Origin: Chthoniobacter flavus
GTDB lineage: Bacteria; Verrucomicrobiota; Verrucomicrobiia; Chthoniobacterales; Chthoniobacteraceae
Length of the DNA: 40,255 bases
Direction: 5' to 3'
Assembly: GCA_945861435.1 (NCBI GenBank)
Contig: CAMAUX010000052.1
Span: 1-40,255 of the forward strand
Positions 8,194 to 16,984 of this stretch are shown one piece after another (positions within the stretch are counted from its first letter, which is position 1; each line of letters opens with the position of its first letter). A model generated the notes under the pieces. It made no database searches. It had not been told where the DNA came from and saw nothing but the letters and a program-made list of their open reading frames with translations. The translations under genes were made by a program, and so were the position numbers.

Positions 8194-9135
8194 ATGCCGA
8201 TCACCATCCAACCGTACCGCAACGCATCCGAAACTGTGCTCGACCAAAGTCGCCGGGATTTCCTTCGAAAGATGTTTGTTGCCGGGATGGGCGCGTTCTG
8301 TGCCCCCCGGGCTTTCGCTGGAATCAACGCGGAAGAGGTGGTGGTGGATCCGCATTCGTGGGCGCTGTTTGCTGACACGCACGTTGCGGAGGATTTGTCG
8401 CTGCGGGCCCTCGGGGTCAACATGGCCGAGACCTTTCAGCAGGCGGTGGGCGAGGTGGTCGGGATGGCGACCCGTCCCGGCGGCGTGCTCATTAACGGAG
8501 ACTGCGCGTTCCGCACGGGGCGCCCTGGCGATTATGTGGCGCTCACTCGTTTGCTGGAGCCGCTGCGCAATCATGGGGTGCCGGTGCACCTGACCCTTGG
8601 TAATCACGATGACCGTTCGCATTTCCGTGCGGCGCTGCCTTCCGGGGAATGCAGCAGTGCGCTGGGAGACAGGCACGCAAGGGTCATCGAGACCGAGCGC
8701 GCCAACTGGATTCTTGCCGATTCCTCCACGACACCGATTGGCGAGGGGCGCCTCGGGCCGGAGCAGCTTGCATGGATGCAGGAGGTGTTGGATGCGGCGC
8801 CCGACAAGCCCGCAATCATCTACGCGCATCACAATCCGCAGGATGGCTACACGGAGTGGTCGTTGGAGGACACAGAGGATTTCTTTGCGATGGTCGCACC
8901 GCGGCCGCAGGTGAAGGCGTATGTCTTCGGTCACAGTCATCGCTGGAGCATCGATCAGCATGAGTCCGGTATGTACCTCATCAATCTGCCGTCGACCGCC
9001 TATGTGTTTGAGCAGGAGGAGCCGAGCGGTTGGGTGAATGCAACGCTGCTGGAAAATGGCATTCATCTGGAACTGCGCTGCACGGACAGGACGCATCCCA
9101 AGCACGGGGAGCGGATCGAGTTGCAGTGGCGTTGA
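8194..9135 (+). CDS. Tat-exported calcineurin-like metallophosphoesterase
   Basis: The product of 313 residues carries a twin-arginine signal (SRRDFLRKMFVAGMGAF near residue 20). It then has the five metal-binding blocks of calcineurin-like phosphoesterases in order: ALFADTHVAED, GVLINGDCAFR, LGNHDDRSHF, IYAHHNP and VFGHSHRW. These would bind a two-metal centre and hydrolyse a phosphomono- or phosphodiester in the periplasm. Tat export suggests that metals are loaded before secretion. The ATG at 8194 is chosen over the GTG at 8185; neither has a strong Shine-Dalgarno sequence. The gene is monocistronic, followed by about 2 kb of repeat-rich DNA. Substrate unknown. Confidence 0.88.
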   Translation: MPITIQPYRNASETVLDQSRRDFLRKMFVAGMGAFCAPRAFAGINAEEVVVDPHSWALFADTHVAEDLSLRALGVNMAETFQQAVGEVVGMATRPGGVLINGDCAFRTGRPGDYVALTRLLEPLRNHGVPVHLTLGNHDDRSHFRAALPSGECSSALGDRHARVIETERANWILADSSTTPIGEGRLGPEQLAWMQEVLDAAPDKPAIIYAHHNPQDGYTEWSLEDTEDFFAMVAPRPQVKAYVFGHSHRWSIDQHESGMYLINLPSTAYVFEQEEPSGWVNATLLENGIHLELRCTDRTHPKHGERIELQWR

Positions 9136-9269
9136 GGCGGGCGCAGCCCTGCCGGCATGCTGGCACGCGCGCCTAGGTTGGGGATTGAGTTGCAGGGGCC
9201 CGAGAAAACGTGACGCCTTGCGAAGGTGATGCCTGTCCCTTGTGGACGTCTCTGTCCCTTGCGGACGTC

Positions 9270-9817
9270 TCGCCCAACGGACTCTGGTTGTTCGCCTTCG
9301 CCCTCCTACTCTTACTTCCACTCTTACTTCTACTCGTACTTCTACTCGTACTTCTACTCGTACTTCTACTCGTACTCCCTACTCCTTCGCCGCCGTTGCC
9401 CGGTGCGATTGGATAGAAGCCAGAGTACGAGCAGTCGTCGAAGCGCGAGCGGCGCCCGAAGTACGAGTAAGAGTAAAACTAAGGGTAAGGAGCGAAGTTG
9501 GAGCCGGGGGGATGATGCCTGTTCCGAATTGCACTTAGATGCGAGGCCCGTTCGGGGTTTTGAGAGACGATAGAGGCAGAGGCTCCTCTCATCATCATCC
9601 CTCTCGCGCCCCATGCCGGGGCGCATCGCGTGAGGACACGTGATCCGGTGGTTCCCTTCATCCGCTTTGCGGATTGCGTTCACCGACCGGCTTGTCGCTT
9701 TCATGCCTCCGGCATGCTGATGGTGCGATCGACTGTTTCGTGGCTGAGCTACCCCATCGAGGCATGGCCGATGCCTTTCACTCAGTGAGCCATTCATGGC
9801 TGTTCCTCGCGGGCGTC
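9270..9817 (+). repeat. Long repeat unit, copy A (548 bp)
   Basis: The unit starts at tcgcccaac and contains, in order: a pyrimidine-rich array of cttac/ctcgtac (9306-9380), a spacer with gcgattggatagaag, a purine-rich array that is its inverse (gtacgagtaagag, from 9460), and a block with the hairpins ccccatgccgggg, atccgctttgcggat (9660-9674) and catgcctccggcatg (9702-9716). It ends ccattcatggctgttcctcgcgggcgtc. It is about 45 bases longer than copy B because its left array is expanded by 12-bp tacttctactcg units. Confidence 0.9.
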
Positions 9818-10320
9818 TCGCCCAACAAACGGACTCTGGTTGCTCGCCTTCGCCGTCCTACTCTTACTTCCACACGTACTCCCTACTCCTTCGCCGCCGT
9901 TGCCCGGTGCGATTGGATAGAAGCGAGAGTACGAGCAGTCGTCGAAACGCGAGCGGCGCCCGGAGTACGAGTAAGAGTAAAACTAAGGGTAAGGAGCGAA
10001 GTTGAAGCCGGGGGATGATGCCTGTTCCGAATTGCACTTAGATGCGAGGCCCGTTCGGGGTTTTGAGAGACGATAGAGGCAGAGGCTCCTCTCATCATCA
10101 TCCTTCTCGCGCCCCATGCCGGGGCGCATCGCGTGAGGACACGTGATCCGGTGGTTCCCTTCATCCGCTTTGCGGATTGCGTTCACCGACCGGCTTGTCG
10201 CTTTCATGCCTCCGGCATGCTGATGGTGCGATCGACTGTTTCGTGGCTGAGATACCCCATCGGGGCATGGCCGATGCCCTTCACTCAGTGAGCCATTCAT
10301 GGCTGTTCCTCGCGGGCGTC
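9818..10320 (+). repeat. Long repeat unit, copy B (503 bp)
   Basis: This copy is almost identical to copy A outside the arrays, with only scattered substitutions (for example aaac inserted after tcgccc and cagag to cgaga near the spacer). Its left array is contracted to about 30 bases (9858-9887). The tight similarity of A and B over some 340 bases of right-hand block implies a recent duplication or ongoing homogenisation. Confidence 0.9.
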
Positions 10321-10660
10321 TCGCCCAACAAACGGACTCTGCGTGTTCGCCTTCGCCCTCCTACTCTTACTTCCACTCGTACTCCCTACTCCTTCGCCGC
10401 CGTTGCCCGGTGCGATTGGATAGAAGCGAGAGTATGAGCAGTCGTCGAAACGCGAGCGGCGCCCGGAGTACGAGTAAGGGTAAGTAAGAGTACGAGTACG
10501 AGTAAAAGTAAGAGTAAGGAACGAAGCTGGAACAGGGGAGATGATGCCTGTTTTGAATGGCACTCAGATGGGACGCTCGTTCGTGGTTTTGAGAGCCGAT
10601 AGAGGCGGGTAGAATCTCCTCTCGTCATCATCCTTCTCACGCCCCTGACCGGGGCGCTTC
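10321..10660 (+). repeat. Long repeat unit, copy C (partial, diverged)
   Basis: This copy starts 503 bases after copy B. It keeps the left array (10361-10392), the spacer and the right array, but its right array is expanded (10468-10519, several gtacgagtaag-type units). It breaks off after the ccccctgaccggggcg hairpin region near 10660. The lower identity at its right end suggests that it is the oldest copy. Confidence 0.85.
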
Positions 10661-11193
10661 GTGTGCTGGTATCGCCCCAATTATTATTGAGAATCGCGAA
10701 ATAGGGTCACCGCGCAGCGTCCAGAGTATGGGCATTCCGAGTGTCACCGTAATGTACGACGCCCAATAATCCGGCCATTGAATACCCGCGGTAATGATGC
10801 GCCGCACGCAGTGTCTCGATGCCCGGCGAGCGAGGGATGAGGCTCATGTGCACTGCCAAAGCGCAACCAAATCGACCCGCGCGATCGCTGGTGTTTGGTG
10901 GCCGGATTAATAACGACACGAACGGGGCTCTGATCTCACAGCCATCCGGGGCGTGCATTTTTCCGTACAGACCGCTCTGTCCGCGGTGCGCCATTCCTGT
11001 GCATCGCAGATGCGGCGGTGTGCCGAGGTTGGTGACAGGGCGCGATCTCACGGAGAGCGGCGCGGTGAGCCTGTGGGAGATTTGCTTCGCCACGAATTCG
11101 TCGCCGTTTAGGCGCGGAATCGATGCGGTTTTTTTCCCGTAAAGCCACGGCTTCGTCGCTGGGAATCCACATGCGTGGTGCAGGTTCTTAAGA

Positions 11194-11937
11194 GTGACAC
11201 GAGTCCTTCTCACCATCGCAATCGCCGGAAACCTAGTATTCATGCCCATTCCCGAGGTGTCTGCAGGCGACACCCAGGCGCTCCGGCGGCCTCCCGGCAG
11301 CGGGAACCGACCGATGGTCTCATCGATCCAGCGCCCGCCGGTTTCGATGTTGGGTGAGGCTCCCGTCCAATTGCCGCCGCTCCCAGAGGGAGTGGAGGAG
11401 TTGAAGTTCGCAGACTTCTACAAGATGCCGGTGGGACCCCGTGGTTTGGAGATGACGGAGCGCCTCAAGCAGCTCGAAGGAGCGAAAGTGCGGCTCTCTG
11501 GTTATTTTGTCTTTGAGGATTGGAGCTCCTGCTCTTGCCCGCCGACATCCGCCGATGCAGCGGCGAACCGCCGTCCGGCGATGCCCGCGTGGATGAAGCA
11601 CGTCGTTCCGGGGCGCGCGATTTTTTGTCCGCTCCCGACGTCGGTGAACCTTGACCACTACGGCCTCGGCGATGAGCTGCCCTCGCAGATGGCCTTCCTG
11701 ACGATCGCGCCGCGCTTCGGGCAGCCCGTTTTTTTTCGCCCCGGCTTTTTCACCGCCATCGGCGTGCTTGAGCTCGGTAACAAAGCCGAGCCCGACGGTC
11801 GCGTTTCGCATGTGCGGCTGAAGGTCGAAAACGAAGCCGACATCGCCCCCGTTGGGCGTGCGACCCCCTCTTCCCCCAGTACTGAAGCGGCCGCAGGACC
11901 TGCCGCTGCCGTGATCACTCCGTCAGCCAATCCGTAA
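11194..11937 (+). CDS. Exported DUF3299-like protein of unknown function
   Basis: The 247-residue product starts with GTG and has a short signal peptide (MTRVLLTIAIAGNLVFMPIPEVSA). The core (about 65-215) contains LKFADFYKMPVGPRGLEMTERLKQLEGAKVRLSGYFV, a central CSCPP/HVVPGRAIFCPLP segment, and a terminal GVLELGNK strand. The overall plan, in which a gene product describes what it replaces ('LxGxxVRxxGY' then a cysteine/proline block then a final strand), resembles DUF3299-type periplasmic proteins, but the match is weak. The tail is Ala/Pro/Ser-rich and probably disordered. It lies 29 bases upstream of the alkaline phosphatase gene, so the two are likely one transcript. Confidence 0.65.
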   Translation: MTRVLLTIAIAGNLVFMPIPEVSAGDTQALRRPPGSGNRPMVSSIQRPPVSMLGEAPVQLPPLPEGVEELKFADFYKMPVGPRGLEMTERLKQLEGAKVRLSGYFVFEDWSSCSCPPTSADAAANRRPAMPAWMKHVVPGRAIFCPLPTSVNLDHYGLGDELPSQMAFLTIAPRFGQPVFFRPGFFTAIGVLELGNKAEPDGRVSHVRLKVENEADIAPVGRATPSSPSTEAAAGPAAAVITPSANP

Positions 11938-11966
11938 ATCCACACCCAACAACCACCAAAACCATC

Positions 11967-13991
11967 ATGAAAAAACAACGTGCAATCCTCGTCGCCGGCA
12001 TCGCAGCCCTGAGCGCACTGAGCGCCGGAGCAGACGCCGCCTCGATCAGCCGTCTCAACCCGCCGAGCGCTCTTTTTACCTTTGGTGATGCGGGGGCGCC
12101 TTACATCAGCCGCTTTCTTCCCGGGCAGCGTTTTGACCTGAACTGCACTGTGCAGCCCGATGCCGGGCGTACCGTGACGAGCGTGGTCTTCAAGGTCGAC
12201 GGCGGCATAGTGACTGGCACCGTGCCGCTCACCACGACCGGCCTCGTCGCCGGGCTCCTCACCAACTCCGCCGTGGCGACCCGCTACGCCTATTCCACGA
12301 CCGTTCCTGGCGTTCATACGCTGACCGCAATCGCGACGTACGACGACGCCTCGACGACCACCGTCACCGGGAACTTTGAGATTGTGCGCATGCCGAGCAT
12401 GGGTTCGCTCAAGAACATCATCATCATGATTGGTGATGGCATGGGCGCTGCGCACCGCACGGCGGCGCGGATCATGAGCAAGGGTGTGCAGCAGGGCAAA
12501 GCGAACGATCCGTTGAACATGGACACCTTCCCGGTCACGGGCATGATCCAGACGTCCTCTCTCAACTCGATCATCACCGACTCCGCACCGGGTGCCGCGT
12601 GCTATTCGACCGGGAACAAATCCAACAACAACCAGCAGGGGGTTTTTCCAGATGACACCAGCGCGAACTTCGACAACCCGCGCGTCGAGCTGATTGGTGA
12701 GTTCCTCGCGCGCAAGCGCGGCAAGGCGCTGGGCATTGTGACGACTTCGGATGTTTTCGACGCAACCCCCGGCGCCTTCGGCTCGCACACCGCTGCTCGG
12801 AGCGCCGGGCAGGGGATCTGCGACCAGTATCTGGATGAGGCCTATGCTGCCTACACCAGCTACAGCACCGATGGTGCGGGCTTGAAGGTTCTTCTTGGCG
12901 GTGGCCGCAAGTGGTTCCTGCCGAGCACCACGGTCGGCACTGCACGCGGCGCCAGCAATGACTATGCGCTTCCGACAGGTCTCAAAGAAGGTTGGGGCGT
13001 GCCGACCGCTGGCGTGGACGGGGACGCCACCCGCGATCTGCTCGCTGACTTCCAGACGGCTGGTTTCCAATACGCGCCGGACGGCACGACGCTGACCAGC
13101 GCCGCCGCGCTCAGCTCGACCAAGAAGCTGCTCGGGCTTTTCAGCTTCTCGAACATGAACGTTGCCTTGGACAAACTCAACGGGCCTTCCAAGCGCAATG
13201 TGCCCTCAGCGACTCTGAGTAAGACGGTGGTGGAAGCCTACGGTTTCACGGCCCAGCCGATGCTCGACGAAATGACCGATGCCGCGCTGAAGGTGCTCAG
13301 CCGCGATGCAGACGGCTTTGTGCTGATGGTGGAGGGAGCCTCCATCGACAAGCAGGCGCACAACATGGACACCGAGCGCTGGGTCCTGGACACGATCGAG
13401 TTCGACAGGGCTGTGGGCGTGGCGAAGACCTTCGCGACGGCGAATAAGGACACCCTAGTCATCATCACTGCTGACCATGAGTGCGCAGGTGCTGCCATCA
13501 TCGGCGCTTCGAAGGTAACCAACGCGAGCCTTGTCACCCGGTCCACCTCCGGCCTCGGCACCAGCGCCAATGGCCCCCGCAACGGCGTGGTCGGCACGTA
13601 TGAGAACGCTGGCTTCCCGGTTTACGCGACGTCCGCCACGGATGGTTACCCGACGACCACCGATGTCGACTACCGCATGCTGGTCGGTTACGGCGCCAAT
13701 GCGGATCGCTACGAGAACTGGCTCACCAACGAGCTGCCGCTGCGCGATAGTCAGCAGCCGAGCACCAGCACGCCTTACGGCTTGATCTCCTCGTCGCTGC
13801 CGAACCTGCCGGTCAACCGCGATATCGCGGGTGGGTTCCTCGCAACGGGTCAAGTGGAGGACACGAGTGCTGTGCACACGGCCTCGGACATCCCGCTCTC
13901 CGCGTTCGGCAAGGGTGCGCCGAACTTCACCGGTTGCTACGACAACACGGACGTGTTCTTCCGCGTCATGCGCCTTTTCGGCGTCCGCTAA
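11967..13991 (+). CDS. phoA: Alkaline phosphatase, PhoA family
   Basis: The 674-residue product has a signal peptide (about 1-25), an Ig-like beta domain (about 28-142) and a PF00245 alkaline phosphatase domain from residue 148. Active-site residues are visible: Asp157 in MIGDGMG, the nucleophile Ser206 in TDSAPGA, Glu456 and Asp461/His465 in MVEGASIDKQAHNMD, and Asp503/His504 in TADHEC. A last histidine lies in VHTASDIPL near the C-terminus. It would remove phosphate from organic esters outside the cytoplasm. At 674 residues it is longer than E. coli PhoA because of the N-terminal domain and insertions. It follows the DUF3299-like gene by 29 bases and has no evident Shine-Dalgarno sequence. 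The gene symbol reflects family, not proven orthology. Confidence 0.93.
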   Translation: MKKQRAILVAGIAALSALSAGADAASISRLNPPSALFTFGDAGAPYISRFLPGQRFDLNCTVQPDAGRTVTSVVFKVDGGIVTGTVPLTTTGLVAGLLTNSAVATRYAYSTTVPGVHTLTAIATYDDASTTTVTGNFEIVRMPSMGSLKNIIIMIGDGMGAAHRTAARIMSKGVQQGKANDPLNMDTFPVTGMIQTSSLNSIITDSAPGAACYSTGNKSNNNQQGVFPDDTSANFDNPRVELIGEFLARKRGKALGIVTTSDVFDATPGAFGSHTAARSAGQGICDQYLDEAYAAYTSYSTDGAGLKVLLGGGRKWFLPSTTVGTARGASNDYALPTGLKEGWGVPTAGVDGDATRDLLADFQTAGFQYAPDGTTLTSAAALSSTKKLLGLFSFSNMNVALDKLNGPSKRNVPSATLSKTVVEAYGFTAQPMLDEMTDAALKVLSRDADGFVLMVEGASIDKQAHNMDTERWVLDTIEFDRAVGVAKTFATANKDTLVIITADHECAGAAIIGASKVTNASLVTRSTSGLGTSANGPRNGVVGTYENAGFPVYATSATDGYPTTTDVDYRMLVGYGANADRYENWLTNELPLRDSQQPSTSTPYGLISSSLPNLPVNRDIAGGFLATGQVEDTSAVHTASDIPLSAFGKGAPNFTGCYDNTDVFFRVMRLFGVR

Positions 13992-14014
13992 CCAAATCAC
14001 CGACCTCCAACGCG

Positions 14015-14040
14015 AGGGACTGAGCCACGGTTCGGTCCCT
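14015..14040 (+). terminator. Strong hairpin after the phosphatase gene
   Basis: Bases 14015-14025 (agggactgagc) pair with 14030-14040 (gttcggtccct) over 11 positions, two of them G-T wobbles, leaving a 4-base loop. It lies 24 bases after the phosphatase stop. There is no T-run, so it may act as a transcript-stabilising or processing hairpin and not as an intrinsic terminator. Confidence 0.5.
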
Positions 14041-14080
14041 GCGCATGGTCGGAAATCTCATCCTCATTCCAGTTATCGAA

Positions 14081-15964
14081 ATGAAATATCATCATTCCGC
14101 GCCCGAGGCTCTCGAGGCGCGTATCACGCCAGCGGCGATCTACGTTGATGCCTCGTCGCTCCTGGTCAGTCTGACCGGAGGCGCGCTCAGCATCGCTCCG
14201 AAGATCGCAGACACGTCGGTGAACGTGAGTGTGGCGCAGCTTCCCGATGGAAGCTTCCTCATCGCGGACGCAGGCGGCGATACGGACGCCGAAGACACGG
14301 CGGACTTCACTGGCACCGTGAGTAGCATCAGCGTTGCCACCGGCGGTGGTGATGACGTGATCGAAGCCGCTTTCAGTGGAACGAGCGGATTCCGCGGTTC
14401 GTTCGCGGTCGGCACGGGCCTCGGGAACGACAGCGTCACCATCAGCGAGGGTCTGCTTCGTGGAGCGCTCAGCGTTTCCGCGAAGGGCTCAGCTGAGATC
14501 GTGCTCGGTGGGTTCGGTTCCGGGCTCTATGTGAAGGGATCCGCGAGCATCGCCCAGGTGGGCGGCGCATTTTCACTGGGTGCAGATGCAAAGGTGAACG
14601 CGTTGAACGCAGTGGGCGCGACGGACTTTGAGTTGCTCGGCTCTGTCGTTGGCAAGGCTGCGCTCAAGGCTACGACGGGCGCGAGCTTCGCGCTCGGAGG
14701 CGACCCCTCGTCGGTGTCTGCCTCCGTTGGTGGTTTGTTGAGCGTGACCGGCAGCGGCACCGCCGACTACACGGTGAACTTCAGCAAGATCGCTGTGTAC
14801 GACGGCCTCTTCGTCAACCTTGGTAACGGTACCAATGAAGTCACCGCAAACGCCGGGACGATTCTCTCCGGCAACGCGGTCATCAACACCGGTTCGGGCG
14901 TCGGTCTCCCCATTGCCTTGAAGTCTGTTCAGGCTGGTGAGGACACGATCCATCTTACCGGTTTCACCGCTTACGACGCGCTAACCGTGAACTCGGGGGC
15001 GGGTGACAACGACATCATCATCGACGGCGCTGCGAACCTCCATGGCCGTGTGAAGATCATCGGCGGCAATGCCGCGGATGCGGTGGTGCTCTCCGGCATG
15101 ACTGGTTTCGCGGGTCTCTCCGTGGCGCTTGGCGACGGCACCAACAACCTCTCGATAGACGCGACAACCGTGTCGGGCACAGTCACGCTCAACGGCGGGG
15201 CCGGGGACGACACACTGGCTGTCAAAGTGCTGTCTGCTCGTGGCGATGTCGTGGCGGCGCTTGGCGGTGGGGTCAACCGCGCCACGTTTGATGGCACCAG
15301 CACCTCCGGTTCCCTCAAATTTACGGGCGGTGCCGGCAACGACACCCTGAGCCTGATCAACTCGACGGTGCACGGCGTCCTGAACGCGACGCTGTTCAAT
15401 GGCAGCAACGGCGTCACCATCGGCGATGGCACCAGCGTTTTTGGCGCAGCCGTGCTCAACGGTGGGACCGGCGACGACACTGTGACGTTGGGTTCCGCGC
15501 TTGGCGCTGGGCCTGTCTTCCATGGACGCACGAGCGTGAGCCTCGGTGCTGCAGCAACAAGCAACGCCTTCTCCGCTCTGAGTGGCTCCTTCGATGCCGG
15601 CCTTTCCTTCAAGGGGGGTGCCGGGGCCGACGCCGTCGCTCTCAGCGCTCGACTGGTGATTTTCGGCGATCTGTTGCTGAACATGGGCGAAGGCGCCAAT
15701 TCCGCGGCGATTGCCACTTTCAGCAATACGAACGTGTTCACCTACATCGGTGGTGCGGGGATCGACACGCTGACGCTCGACGGCAAGGGAGGCGGCCATG
15801 TCGTTGGCACCGCCAACCTCGGTGACGGCAACGACGTCCTGAGCGTTGGCTCGGACGCGAGCAGCTTCTTCACCTCGCTTGTGGTCGACGGTTCGACGGG
15901 CACGAACTCGAGCACGGTTCCTGCCAGCGTCGTGAACGATGGCATCGCTCTGGCGGGCTTCTAA
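14081..15964 (+). CDS. Repeat-rich surface protein with EALEARITPA N-terminal motif
   Basis: The product (627 residues from the Met at 14081) opens with MKYHHSAPEALEARITPA and continues as Gly/Asp/Asn-rich beta-repeats, many with GGAGDDT-like turns (LNGGAGDDTLAVK, FTGGAGNDTLSLI, LNGGTGDDTVTLG, FKGGAGADAVALS). These resemble calcium-binding RTX turns and right-handed beta-helix repeats. The N-terminal motif is related to the LExLExRxxPA start that I recall from large extracellular proteins of Planctomycetes and Verrucomicrobia; no conventional signal peptide is present, so export through that motif is inferred. An upstream Met at 14045 gives 12 extra residues and is less likely, since it falls 4 bases after the hairpin. 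The role may be surface adhesion or structure. It follows the phosphatase gene by 89 bases. Confidence 0.75.
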   Translation: MKYHHSAPEALEARITPAAIYVDASSLLVSLTGGALSIAPKIADTSVNVSVAQLPDGSFLIADAGGDTDAEDTADFTGTVSSISVATGGGDDVIEAAFSGTSGFRGSFAVGTGLGNDSVTISEGLLRGALSVSAKGSAEIVLGGFGSGLYVKGSASIAQVGGAFSLGADAKVNALNAVGATDFELLGSVVGKAALKATTGASFALGGDPSSVSASVGGLLSVTGSGTADYTVNFSKIAVYDGLFVNLGNGTNEVTANAGTILSGNAVINTGSGVGLPIALKSVQAGEDTIHLTGFTAYDALTVNSGAGDNDIIIDGAANLHGRVKIIGGNAADAVVLSGMTGFAGLSVALGDGTNNLSIDATTVSGTVTLNGGAGDDTLAVKVLSARGDVVAALGGGVNRATFDGTSTSGSLKFTGGAGNDTLSLINSTVHGVLNATLFNGSNGVTIGDGTSVFGAAVLNGGTGDDTVTLGSALGAGPVFHGRTSVSLGAAATSNAFSALSGSFDAGLSFKGGAGADAVALSARLVIFGDLLLNMGEGANSAAIATFSNTNVFTYIGGAGIDTLTLDGKGGGHVVGTANLGDGNDVLSVGSDASSFFTSLVVDGSTGTNSSTVPASVVNDGIALAGF

Positions 15965-16014
15965 AACACCAGAGGAGGTTCTCCAAGAGTGTTCCCTCGG
16001 GAGCACATGCAACA

Positions 16015-16050
16015 TGAGCCGCGGCCGCAAGGTCGCGGCTCAATGCTTTT
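16015..16050 (+). terminator. Likely intrinsic terminator
   Basis: The arms tgagccgcg (16015-16023) and cgcggctca (16034-16042) are perfectly complementary with a 10-base loop, and are followed by atgctttt. The hairpin lies 51 bases after the stop of the repeat-rich surface protein and ahead of the aldolase gene, which suits a transcription end between two unrelated units. Confidence 0.65.
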
Positions 16051-16173
16051 GAGTAGATGAGGAGAGGGTCGGCGGATGGATCGGGGGGGCTTTCCGCGCG
16101 CCAGTGGCAGCATTTGGCTCGACCCTCCGGGGGGTTGTACCGGAGGTTGTCCGCTTCCCATTCCCAACCCGCC

Positions 16174-16935
16174 ATGTCCTCCTCCTTCCGCACACGTGTT
16201 CTTGCCGGTGAATGGCTTGCCGGCACCTTCATCAATCTTGGTTCCCCGCTCACTGCCGAGATCGCCGGGCGGGCTGGCTTTGACTGGTTGATGCTCGATT
16301 ACGAGCACGGGCCCGGTTCGGAGGAGACGCTGCTTGGGCAGTTGCAGGCGGTGTCCGGAACGCGCGCGGCGACGATCGTGCGTTTGGCTGCCAACGAACC
16401 GCCGCGCTTCAAGCGGGCGCTGGACCTCGGTGCCGGCGGCGTGATGGTTCCCTATGTGAACACAGAGGACGAGGCGCGCGCCGCAGTCGCCTCGGTGCGG
16501 TATCCGCCGTGGGGCGCCCGCGGGGTCTCGCGCTTCAACCGGGCAGCCGGGTTCGGCCAGGATTTTGACGACTACTACCAGCACGCCCACGAACGTCTGG
16601 TGACGATGGTGCAGGTGGAGACTCCCGAGTCGATTTCCAATCTCGATGCCATCGCGGCTGTGGACGGCGTGGACGTGCTCTTCGTCGGCCCGCTCGATCT
16701 CACCACCAACCTCGGCATCCAGGGCGCCTTTGATCATCCAGACTTCGTGCGGGCGCGGCAGCAGGTGGTCGCTGCGGCGCGCAAGGCAGGCAAGGCGGCT
16801 GGCATTCTCGCCACGGCACCGGACCAGCTTCCCGTGCTCAAGGCTGAGGGCTACACCGCGCTCGCCTACGGCTCCGACGGCGGAGCGGTGACAGGCGGTC
16901 TGCGCAGTTCTCTGGCTGCTATGCGGTCGGTCTGA
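16174..16935 (+). CDS. garL: 2-Dehydro-3-deoxyglucarate aldolase, HpcH/HpaI family
   Basis: The 253-residue product matches the GarL branch of the HpcH/HpaI class II aldolases: GFDWLMLDYEHGP (36-48, with base His45), VRLAANEPPRFKRALDLGAGG, PYVNTEDEARAAVASVRYPPWGARGVS, VQVETPESISNLDAI (Glu149, metal) and VGPLDLTTNLG (Asp175, metal). GarL cleaves 5-keto-4-deoxy-D-glucarate to pyruvate and tartronate semialdehyde with a divalent metal in the cytoplasm. The ATG at 16174 starts the family-conserved N-terminus; the frame extends upstream without support. A glucarate dehydratase-like gene follows within 49 bases, which makes the pathway role more likely. A related member acting on other 2-keto-3-deoxy acids (such as YfaU or HpaI) cannot be excluded. 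Confidence 0.88.
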   Translation: MSSSFRTRVLAGEWLAGTFINLGSPLTAEIAGRAGFDWLMLDYEHGPGSEETLLGQLQAVSGTRAATIVRLAANEPPRFKRALDLGAGGVMVPYVNTEDEARAAVASVRYPPWGARGVSRFNRAAGFGQDFDDYYQHAHERLVTMVQVETPESISNLDAIAAVDGVDVLFVGPLDLTTNLGIQGAFDHPDFVRARQQVVAAARKAGKAAGILATAPDQLPVLKAEGYTALAYGSDGGAVTGGLRSSLAAMRSV

Positions 16936-16984
16936 GCTCCCTTTCACTTTGTCCAATCCTCAACTTCCCAAACCTTCTTCTCTC

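Larger units (their letters stand above)
9136..11193. other. Two-kilobase non-coding, repeat-dominated stretch
   Basis: No gene could be supported in these 2,058 bases. The region 9231-10660 is built from three copies of one unit, described separately. From 10660 to 11193 the sequence is unique within the window; a minus-strand open frame at 10707-11273 has no recognisable domain, overlaps the next gene, and is probably chance. The stretch contains many small perfect hairpins, compatible with a structured RNA or a REP-type element, and it separates two functionally unrelated gene groups. Confidence 0.6.

Noticed and set aside
9366-10300. Minus-strand frames of 93-143 codons recurring in each long repeat
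   Set aside because: They recur because the DNA repeats; parts are microsatellite translation, and changes between copies show no preference for keeping the protein sequence.
10707-11273. 188-codon minus-strand frame in the gene-free stretch
   Set aside because: No domain or signal peptide was seen, and it overlaps the start of the DUF3299-like gene. I could not exclude a decayed gene.
11658-13070. 470-codon minus-strand frame opposite the alkaline phosphatase
   Set aside because: It is antisense to a gene with all active-site residues in order, and its translation is motif-free.
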